From contig NZ_JALHLP010000001.1 of NCBI RefSeq assembly GCF_022844465.1, positions 620,001 through 684,000 of the forward strand: DNA of 64,000 nucleotides, read 5' to 3'. The first letter of the stretch is position 1, and each line of letters starts with the position of its first letter. This DNA comes from Bradyrhizobium sp. (GTDB lineage Bacteria; Pseudomonadota; Alphaproteobacteria; Rhizobiales; Xanthobacteraceae). A model generated the notes under the pieces. That model had not been told where the DNA came from. It made no database searches and saw only the letters and a list, made by a program, of their open reading frames with translations. The translations under genes and the position numbers were made by a program. Positions 42,204-49,776 of this stretch are shown here, piece after piece.

Positions 42204-43580
42204 ATGAGCAGTCCCAACTCGATCAAATCCAGCGTCGCGGCGATCTCGATCTTCGCCAGCGCCGGCATGGCCGCGGCCAAGTTCGCGGTCGGCATCGCCA
42301 TCGGCAGCCTGGCACTGATCTCGGACGCCCTGCATTCCTCGGTCGACGTGATCGCCACCGTCATCACCTGGCTGGTGGTGCGGGTGTCCGACCGCCCCGC
42401 CGACGACGAGCATCATTACGGCCACGGCAAGTTCGAGAGCCTGTCGGCGCTGTTTGTGATCGCGCTGCTGTACGTGCTGGCCGGCGGCATCCTGGTCGAA
42501 TCGGTGAGCCGGCTGCGCGAAGGCGCGCCGCCGCCGACGCTGTCGGCGCTTCCCTTCGTGGTGCTGGTGATCGACATCGTGGTCAATTTCTGGCGCGCGC
42601 GGGCGCTGCACCGTACGGCGCGCGCCACACGGAGCCAGGCGCTGGCGGCCGACGCGCTGCATTTCGCCTCCGACGTGCTGGGCTCGTTCGCCGTCATCAT
42701 CGGCCTTGCGCTGACTGCGCTCGGCTATGCCTGGGGCGACTCGGCCGCCGCCATCGCGGTCGCCGTGATGATCTCGATCCTCGGCCTGCGGCTCGGCCGC
42801 TCCACCATCGAAACCCTGCTCGACCGCGCGCCGGAAGGCGTGGCGGCGACAGCCGCCGCGGCGATCCGCGCGGTGCCTGGCGTGGTCGGCGTCGAGCGTG
42901 TGCGCGCACGCGTGGTCGGACCGACGCATTTCATCGACGCCATCGCCAGGGTGCCGCGCACCTACCCGATCGACCGCGTCGAGGCGATCAAGAAGGCGGC
43001 GCAGGACGCCGTCAGGGCCGCGCTCGGCGATTCCGACCTGACGTTTACCGCGGTGCCGGTGGCGCGCGACAATGAGAGCGTGCGCGAGCGCATCATGGTG
43101 ATTGCCCGCAACTCCGGCCTCGCCGTCCACCACGTCACCGTGCACGACCTCGGCGGCAGGCTCACCGTCGGCATCGACCTCGAAGTCGACGGCGAGATGG
43201 ACCTGTCGGCCGCGCACGACATCGCCCACGGGCTGGAGCGCAGCATCCGCGAGGATTTCGGCGAGGACGTCGAGGTCGACACCCATATCGAGCCGCTCGA
43301 ACCGGAGCTGCCCGCCGGCGCCGACGCCGCGCCCGAGCGCGTCGAAATCATCAAGGCCGCGCTGGCGCGCTTTGCCGGCAGCGGCGCCATCCACGACATC
43401 CATAACGTTCGGGTCCGCGACACCGACGCTGGCGAAATCGTCAACTTCCATTGCCGCGCCGCGCCCTCGATGAGCGTCATCAAAGTGCACGAGAACGTCG
43501 ACGAGATCGAGCGCGCGCTGCGTCGCGCGTTCCCGACCATCAAGCGCGTCATCAGCCACGCCGAGCCGCCGCGCGCATGA
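42204..43580 (+). CDS. CDF-family metal efflux transporter with long C-terminal region
   Basis: A 458-residue cation diffusion facilitator, well above the usual 300. Six helices fill residues about 8-205. The transport site reads H44/D48 (SDALHSSVD) and H153/D157 (ADALHFASD), an HD-HD set usually linked with zinc. A HYGHGKFE loop at 71-78 is standard. After the membrane part, three units of roughly 75-80 residues (210-290, 293-370, 380-455) each look like the cytoplasmic CDF dimerisation fold: VPGVVGVERVRARVVGPTHF, LAVHHVTVHDLGGRLTVGID, and IHDIHNVRVRDTDAGEIVNF. It exports Zn2+ or a similar ion by proton antiport. Confidence 0.92.
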   Translation: MSSPNSIKSSVAAISIFASAGMAAAKFAVGIAIGSLALISDALHSSVDVIATVITWLVVRVSDRPADDEHHYGHGKFESLSALFVIALLYVLAGGILVESVSRLREGAPPPTLSALPFVVLVIDIVVNFWRARALHRTARATRSQALAADALHFASDVLGSFAVIIGLALTALGYAWGDSAAAIAVAVMISILGLRLGRSTIETLLDRAPEGVAATAAAAIRAVPGVVGVERVRARVVGPTHFIDAIARVPRTYPIDRVEAIKKAAQDAVRAALGDSDLTFTAVPVARDNESVRERIMVIARNSGLAVHHVTVHDLGGRLTVGIDLEVDGEMDLSAAHDIAHGLERSIREDFGEDVEVDTHIEPLEPELPAGADAAPERVEIIKAALARFAGSGAIHDIHNVRVRDTDAGEIVNFHCRAAPSMSVIKVHENVDEIERALRRAFPTIKRVISHAEPPRA

Positions 43581-43780
43581 GTTTCAAATTTGGTGTTGCG
43601 CGTTCCCGTTTCGGACTCGCTTTGGCATGGCCGCTTTCCCTTTGGACAAGATTTATTTCGAATTAACGAATCGTTGACTCTCGACAGCCCGGAAAATCTG
43701 GATTCAAATCGCTGTGATTCGGAAGCGACGTGGGGTTCTTTCGGACGGTGTGAAGACGGCATTCGGTGGGGGTCTAAGGC

Positions 43781-46078
43781 ATGGCGCGTGCGCATGCGGC
43801 GAACGCGTGCGTCCAATCCGATTCGATCAAGGGATTGGCGCAATCGATCGCAAAACCGGCCTACCACAGGTTACTTACCGCAGAGCCGGCGCTTCGTCGC
43901 GCCGTGCCGACGCTGATCATCGCCTTCCTGGTCACCATCTGCCTCGGCGCGTTCGTCCAGGTGATCGACCAGAGCCGGCAAAAACGCGGCGCGATGAAGC
44001 GCGATCTTCATGCGCTCAGCGATATCTTGTCCGAACGCCTCGACCGCCTCGCCTCGGTCCGGCAGGACCGCGCCGCCAACATCGAGCGGCTGCAAGGCCT
44101 GCTGCCGGGCTTCATTCCCGCCTGGGGCGCAGCCTCGGGCCGCCACGTCATCATCACCGGCGCCGACCATCGCGTCCTTGCCCGCGTCCCGGTCGAGAGC
44201 AACCCTGTCGGTATCGACCGCGTGCTTGACGCGATCAGCACCGCGCAACTGCTGGCCGCGCCGGCCCAGCAAGGCGTCGTCAGCGACATGACCCTTCCGA
44301 ACGGCAAGGGCGCGCTGGCGATTTCACGCCTGGTCAAGTCGCTGCCCGGCCACGTCATCATCGTCCAGGAAAAGAACGAGCCGATCTGGGGATCGGACGC
44401 CGCGCTGTCGGTGACGCTCTCGGCCACCACCGGGTTCGTTGTGCTGATCCTGGGCTTCGCGTTCCACTGGCAGTCAACCCGCGCCCGCGAAGGCGACCTC
44501 ATCAACGACGCGGTCCGCGGCCGGATCGACACCGCGCTCAATCGCGGCCGCTGCGGCTTGTGGGACTGGGACCTGTCGCGCGGCCGGATCTTCTGGTCTC
44601 AATCGATGTTTACGCTGCTGGGACTTGATACCCGAAACGACCTCCTGACCTTCGGCGAAGTCAACGCGCTGGTGAAGTCCGAGGACATCGACCTGCTCGC
44701 GATCGCCGAGCAGCTGATATCGGGCAAGATCGACCACATTGATCAGAGCTTCCGGATGCAGCACAGCGGCGGCCGCTGGATCTGGCTCAGGGTGCGCTGC
44801 GAACTCAGCCAGGCCGCGGCCGACGACAGCCTTCACCTGATCGGCATCGCCGTCGACATCACCGAGCAGAAGAGCCTCGCCGAGAAGACCGTCGAAGCCG
44901 ACCTGCGGCTGCGGGATGCGATCGAGACCATCCCGGAAGCCTTCGTGCTGTGGGACGCGGAAGACCGCCTCGTGCTCTGCAACTCACACTTCCAGAGCCT
45001 GCACAAGCTGCCGGACTCCGCGGTGATCCCTGGCACGTCCTATGAGACCGTGATCGAGGTCGGCAGCATGCCCGAGATCCGCACGCGACTGCACGAGACC
45101 AGTGCGCAGGCGCCGGGCGCCCGCACCTTCGAAGCGCAGCTCGACGACGGCAGCTGGCTGCATATCAGCGAACGCCGCACCAAGGACGGCGGCTATGTCT
45201 CGGTCGGGACCGACATCACCCGCATCAAGGCCCACGAGCAGAAGCTGATCGAGAACGACTCCCGCCTGCGCGCCAACGTGATCGACCTCAAGCGCTCGCA
45301 GGCGGAGCTCGCCGACCTCGCCGAGAAATACTCCCAGGAGAAGAACCGCGCCGAGGAAGCCAACCAGGCCAAGTCCAAGTTCCTGGCCAACATGAGCCAC
45401 GAACTGCGCACACCTCTCAACGCCATCATCGGCTTCTCCGAGATCATGGGCAGCGGCATGTTCGGCGTGCTCGGCTCCGAAAAATACCAGGAGTACTGCC
45501 ACGACATCCTCACCAGCGGAAAGTACCTGCTCGAAGTGATCAACGACATCCTCGACATGTCGAAGATCGAGGCCGGCCGCATGAAGCTGGACATGGAGCC
45601 GCTTGACCTCTCAAAGCTGCTCGCGGAGTCGCTGCGGGTGGTGTCGGGGCGAGCCGAGGACAAGCGCCTGACGCTCGACGCCGACATCGAAAGCACCATT
45701 TCCGTGCTCGCCGACCGCCGCGCCGTCAAGCAGATCTTCGTCAACCTGCTGTCAAACGCGGTGAAGTTCACCCCCGACGAGGGCCGGGTCACCGTGCGCA
45801 GCCGCGTATTGCCCAATTCGATCGTCCTGGTGATCGCCGATACTGGCATCGGGATCGCGCCGGCTTCGCTGCGGCGGCTGGGCAAGCCCTTCGAACAGGT
45901 CGAGAGCCAGCTCACCAAGACCTACCAGGGCTCGGGACTGGGCCTTGCCATTGCGCGGTCGCTGACCGGGCTACATGGCGGAACGATGCGGCTGCGCTCG
46001 AAGCTCGGTGCCGGAACCGTCGTGCGCATCGCGCTGCCGCGCGATCCGAAGCCGGCGAAGATCGAGGCCGCGGCGTAG
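43781..46078 (+). CDS. PleC-like membrane sensor histidine kinase with PAS domains
   Basis: A 765-residue kinase. Two membrane helices (about 41-62 and 213-229) enclose a 150-residue periplasmic domain. Two PAS-type units follow (about 245-362, ending VDITEQK; 372-485, ending VGTDITRIK), then a coiled coil and HisKA with H540 in FLANMSHELRTPLNAIIGFSE. The ATPase domain shows NLLSNAVKFTP, DTGIGIAP and GSGLGLAIARSL. The H-box and MFGVLGSEKYQEYCHDI segment resemble PleC/DivJ-type kinases that control alphaproteobacterial cell cycle and polarity, but many paralogues exist. No response regulator gene is adjacent. Confidence 0.9.
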   Translation: MARAHAANACVQSDSIKGLAQSIAKPAYHRLLTAEPALRRAVPTLIIAFLVTICLGAFVQVIDQSRQKRGAMKRDLHALSDILSERLDRLASVRQDRAANIERLQGLLPGFIPAWGAASGRHVIITGADHRVLARVPVESNPVGIDRVLDAISTAQLLAAPAQQGVVSDMTLPNGKGALAISRLVKSLPGHVIIVQEKNEPIWGSDAALSVTLSATTGFVVLILGFAFHWQSTRAREGDLINDAVRGRIDTALNRGRCGLWDWDLSRGRIFWSQSMFTLLGLDTRNDLLTFGEVNALVKSEDIDLLAIAEQLISGKIDHIDQSFRMQHSGGRWIWLRVRCELSQAAADDSLHLIGIAVDITEQKSLAEKTVEADLRLRDAIETIPEAFVLWDAEDRLVLCNSHFQSLHKLPDSAVIPGTSYETVIEVGSMPEIRTRLHETSAQAPGARTFEAQLDDGSWLHISERRTKDGGYVSVGTDITRIKAHEQKLIENDSRLRANVIDLKRSQAELADLAEKYSQEKNRAEEANQAKSKFLANMSHELRTPLNAIIGFSEIMGSGMFGVLGSEKYQEYCHDILTSGKYLLEVINDILDMSKIEAGRMKLDMEPLDLSKLLAESLRVVSGRAEDKRLTLDADIESTISVLADRRAVKQIFVNLLSNAVKFTPDEGRVTVRSRVLPNSIVLVIADTGIGIAPASLRRLGKPFEQVESQLTKTYQGSGLGLAIARSLTGLHGGTMRLRSKLGAGTVVRIALPRDPKPAKIEAAA

Positions 46079-46233
46079 TTCCGCTGGATTCCCGCCCAGT
46101 CCCAACGTCCGAACGCCAACTTCGCCGGGAACCAATCCGCCGCCCCGCAATTGTGATCTGCGGCCTATAGGGGCCTCGATGCATCAACTCACCCGGGGTT
46201 GGTGGGGTGTGCGACTATCGATCGAGACAGGGC

Positions 46234-47739
46234 ATGGGGCACGAGACTTTGGAACCGTCCGACCGCGCGCCGACCGGCATAGACGGCTTGGACAACATTT
46301 TGGGCGGCGGCCTGACGCGGAGCCGCGTCTATCTCGTGGAGGGCTCGCCTGGTACCGGCAAGACCACGCTTTCGCTGCAGTTTCTGCTCGAAGGACTGCG
46401 CCGCGGCGAGGCCGGGCTTTACATCACCCTTTCCGAAACCAAGGTCGAGTTGCAGGCGGTCGCGGCAGCGCACGGCTGGTCGCTGGAGGGTCTTTCGCTC
46501 TACGAACTCGTCAATGAGATCGGGCTCGATCCGGACAGCGAACAATCAATCCTGCATCCCTCGGAAGTCGAACTTGGCGAAACCACCCGCGAAGTGATGA
46601 AGCAGGTCAACGAACTCCGGCCCGCCCGGGTCATTTTCGACAGCCTTTCGGAAATGCGGCTGCTCGCGCAGAACCCGCTTCGCTATCGCCGCCAGATCCT
46701 CGCGCTCAAACAGTTCTTTGCGAGTCTCGACTGCACTGTCCTGATGCTGGACGACCGCACTTCGGATCCGAACGACCTGCAACTGCACTCCATCGCGCAT
46801 GGGGTGATCTCTCTGGAGCAGAACCCCCGGGACTTTGGCGCGGAGCGGCGGCGGATTCGCGTCGTCAAAATGCGCGGGTTGAAATTCCGGAGCGGATATC
46901 ACGATTTCATCCTCGACAGGGGCGGACTGACGGTCTTTCCGAGGTTGATCGCGGCTGAACATCACCACGCGTTTTCCGAGGAACTCAACTCAACCGGCAA
47001 CGACGGACTGGACGCGCTGCTGGGTGGCGGACTGGCCCCTGGCACCAATACCCTGCTGGTCGGTCCATCGGGCGTCGGCAAGACCACGACCGCCGTGAGT
47101 TGCATGATCGCGGCGCTGCGACGCGGCGAGAACGCGACCTATTTTCTGTTCGACGAGGGCCTCGCCACGCTGCTCAAGCGCTGCAGACAGCTGGGAATGG
47201 ACCTTCGACCGTACATCGAAAGCGGAGCGCTGAAGATCCAGCAAATCGATCCGGCCGAACTGTCGCCGGGCGAGTTCACCAGCCGCGCCCGGGTTGCCGT
47301 CGAACAGGCGCGGTGTTCGTTTCTGTGCATCGACAGCCTGAACGCGTACCTCCAGGCCATGCCAGGCGAGCAATTCCTGCTGCTTCAGATGCACGAATTG
47401 CTGAGCTATCTCAACCAGAGCGGCATCACGACGCTGCTCATTCTTGGCCAGCACGGCACGGTAGGCGATATGCGCAGCGACGTGGATCTGAGCTATCTCA
47501 GCGACACGCTGCTGATGTTCCGTTACTTCGAGGCGCAGGGAGAGGTGCGGACAGCAATCTCCGCGGTCAAGAGCCGGACCAATCAGAATGAACGGACGAT
47601 TCGCGAGTTCAAGCTGGGGACAACAGGGCTCCAGGTCGGCGAAGCGTTGCGGGATTTCGAGGGCGTGCTTACCGGGATTCCCAAGTATGACGGCCAGATC
47701 GCTCTTCTCGATTCCACGCCGCATCCGGCGGAGAGCTAG
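46234..47739 (+). CDS. KaiC-like tandem RecA-fold ATPase
   Basis: A 501-residue protein from the ATG at 46234 (a GTG at 46207 is possible). Two KaiC domains: Walker A GSPGTGKT at 37-44 and GPSGVGKT at 277-284, with Walker B-type IFDSLSEMRLL and FLCIDSLNAYLQ. Each begins with the KaiC lead-in (TGIDGLDNILGGGL, TGNDGLDALLGGGL). Acid residues in LSETKVEL and LFDEGLATL sit where catalytic glutamates are expected. No kaiA or kaiB is present, and the autophosphorylated Ser-Thr pair of cyanobacterial KaiC was not identified. It is three bases from a hybrid kinase gene, so it likely feeds that signalling path. Confidence 0.92.
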   Translation: MGHETLEPSDRAPTGIDGLDNILGGGLTRSRVYLVEGSPGTGKTTLSLQFLLEGLRRGEAGLYITLSETKVELQAVAAAHGWSLEGLSLYELVNEIGLDPDSEQSILHPSEVELGETTREVMKQVNELRPARVIFDSLSEMRLLAQNPLRYRRQILALKQFFASLDCTVLMLDDRTSDPNDLQLHSIAHGVISLEQNPRDFGAERRRIRVVKMRGLKFRSGYHDFILDRGGLTVFPRLIAAEHHHAFSEELNSTGNDGLDALLGGGLAPGTNTLLVGPSGVGKTTTAVSCMIAALRRGENATYFLFDEGLATLLKRCRQLGMDLRPYIESGALKIQQIDPAELSPGEFTSRARVAVEQARCSFLCIDSLNAYLQAMPGEQFLLLQMHELLSYLNQSGITTLLILGQHGTVGDMRSDVDLSYLSDTLLMFRYFEAQGEVRTAISAVKSRTNQNERTIREFKLGTTGLQVGEALRDFEGVLTGIPKYDGQIALLDSTPHPAES

Positions 47740-47742
47740 CAG

Positions 47743-49758
47743 ATGCCCAATCGTATCCTGCTGCTTGCGCCGCTCGGGCGTGATGCGCAGGTGATGATCC
47801 GTATTCTCGAACCAGCCGGCATGCCGTGTGAGGCGTGTCGAGATATCAACGGTTTATGCATGGCGCTCAATGACGAGGCCGCCGGTGTGATCGTGACTGA
47901 GGAAGCGTTGTTCGCGGACGAGGTTTCGTCGCTTATCGACTGGTGTGAGCAGCAGCCGCCATGGTCTGATCTTCCGATCATCGTCCTCTCCAAAAAACAG
48001 GCTGCGCCACGCTCGCGGCAATCCTTGAAGATATTTGAGCGTCTGGGCAACGTCGTCCTGTTCGAACGTCCCATCAACGCCGAAACGCTGGTGAGCGCGG
48101 TACGATCGATCGTGCGCGCACGCCGCCGCCAGTATCATGCCCGCGCCTTGTTGATGGACCTGGAGACGACCGCTTCGCAGATGCGCGCATTGAACGTCAC
48201 ACTTGAAGAGCGCGTGGCGAGCCGGACACGAGAGCTTGATGGAGCGCGCGAAACCCTGGCATTCGCGCTGGACTCGGCCGGAATGGGGTCCTGGGATCTC
48301 GATCTTGGCTCAGACACTACACGCCGCTCATCAAGGCACGACCAGATTTTCGGCTATAGCGACGGGTTGCCGTCATGGGGTCTTCGTCAATTCCTGGGGC
48401 ACGTGGTGCCCGAAGAACGGGATCAGATCGCCAAGACCTTCGAAGACGCGATCTGGACGGGCAGCGTGGATTTTGACTGCCGCATTGTCCGTGCCGACGG
48501 GCAGACGAGGTGGATTTCCGTAAAGGGAAAAGTGAAGGTTGAGGAAGCCGATGCCCCCCGCCGAATGGCGGGGATCATCATGGATATCACCGAGCGAAAG
48601 CAGACGGAAGAATCGCTGCATCAGGCTCAAAAAATGGAAGCTATCGGCCAGCTCACCGGCGGGGTGGCGCATGACTTCAACAATCTCCTGACCGTCATTG
48701 TGGGCGGCCTCGACATGATGATCCGCCGTCCCGATCAGCCGGATCGCATCGTTCGGCTGGCCGAGGCGGCGATGATGGCAGCGCGGCGGGGAGAAAAACT
48801 CACCCAGCAGCTTCTGGCGTTCTCGCGCCGTCAGGTGCTTCGGCCGGAGACCGTCAACCCCAATCGACTGCTGCTTGATTTCGAGGGGCTGGCCCGGCGC
48901 GCGGTCGGAGAGGCAATTTCGTTGAAGCTGGATCTGGACCCCGGCGTCTTTCCCATCCGTGTGGATCCGACGCAGCTGGAGGCTGCGGTTCTCAATCTGA
49001 TGGTCAACGCCCGCGACGCCATGAACGGCCGCGGTGAAATCACCCTGAGAAGCCGCAACGTGCATCGGGGCACGCAAGCCGTGGCCGACAGGGGAGTTCC
49101 ACCAGGCGCCTATGTTATGGTGTCAATCAGCGATACTGGCGCCGGCATGGATGCGGCGACACGGGCGCGCGTTTTCGAGCCTTTCTTTACGACAAAGGAA
49201 GTCGGAAAGGGCTCCGGCCTCGGGCTCGCCCAGGTCTACGGGTTCATGCGCAGCGCCGGCGGCGACGTCACGATTGACTCCGAGGTTGGCGAAGGCACGG
49301 TCGTCAAGCTGCACTTTCCGCGCTCTACCGACGAGGCGGTGGAAGGGCAGGAGATGAAGTCCAGCAAGGTCCCGCTGCGCCGCGCCACCACAGGCGAAAC
49401 GGTGCTGCTCGTGGAAGACGACGACGATGTGCTCCGGATGGCCGTCGAAAGTCTGGAGGAGTTGCAATACAGGGTGATCGTGTCGCGCGATGCCAAGGAG
49501 GCGCTGGACCATCTGAACGGCGAGGCGCGGATCGACATCATGTTTTCCGACGTCGTGATGCCGGGAGGCATGAACGGCGCTCAACTCGCGGTCGCAGCCA
49601 GGCGGATTCGGCCTGACCTTAAGATACTCCTGACGTCGGGGTATGTAGGTCAGGCGAGCGCCGAAGACGTCGTCGATCAGGAGCTTCCGGTCCTGAACAA
49701 GCCATACGGTCGCGACGAACTTGCCGAGAAGCTCAGGGTGGTGCTGGGCGAACGGTGA
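47743..49758 (+). CDS. hybrid sensor histidine kinase, partner of KaiC-like ATPase
   Basis: A 671-residue soluble kinase. N-terminal 1-125 looks like a receiver fold but the acceptor position reads VIVTEEALF without an aspartate (pseudo-receiver); a coiled coil 130-170 and PAS 170-285 (ending GIIMDITERK) follow. HisKA has H310 in IGQLTGGVAHDFNNLLTVI, the ATPase part NLMVNARDAM, DTGAGMD and GSGLGLAQVYGF. A C-terminal receiver has D603 in MFSDVVMPGGMNG. Only three bases separate it from the KaiC-like gene, implying translational coupling and shared function. The pseudo-receiver could be the contact point for the ATPase. No DNA-binding output is encoded. Confidence 0.92.
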   Translation: MPNRILLLAPLGRDAQVMIRILEPAGMPCEACRDINGLCMALNDEAAGVIVTEEALFADEVSSLIDWCEQQPPWSDLPIIVLSKKQAAPRSRQSLKIFERLGNVVLFERPINAETLVSAVRSIVRARRRQYHARALLMDLETTASQMRALNVTLEERVASRTRELDGARETLAFALDSAGMGSWDLDLGSDTTRRSSRHDQIFGYSDGLPSWGLRQFLGHVVPEERDQIAKTFEDAIWTGSVDFDCRIVRADGQTRWISVKGKVKVEEADAPRRMAGIIMDITERKQTEESLHQAQKMEAIGQLTGGVAHDFNNLLTVIVGGLDMMIRRPDQPDRIVRLAEAAMMAARRGEKLTQQLLAFSRRQVLRPETVNPNRLLLDFEGLARRAVGEAISLKLDLDPGVFPIRVDPTQLEAAVLNLMVNARDAMNGRGEITLRSRNVHRGTQAVADRGVPPGAYVMVSISDTGAGMDAATRARVFEPFFTTKEVGKGSGLGLAQVYGFMRSAGGDVTIDSEVGEGTVVKLHFPRSTDEAVEGQEMKSSKVPLRRATTGETVLLVEDDDDVLRMAVESLEELQYRVIVSRDAKEALDHLNGEARIDIMFSDVVMPGGMNGAQLAVAARRIRPDLKILLTSGYVGQASAEDVVDQELPVLNKPYGRDELAEKLRVVLGER

Positions 49759-49776
49759 TCGGTCGGAGGGGCCGCC

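Noticed and set aside
46234..47739. True circadian KaiABC system
   Set aside because: Only the KaiC-type ATPase is present, without kaiA or kaiB, and the Ser-Thr autophosphorylation pair was not identified.
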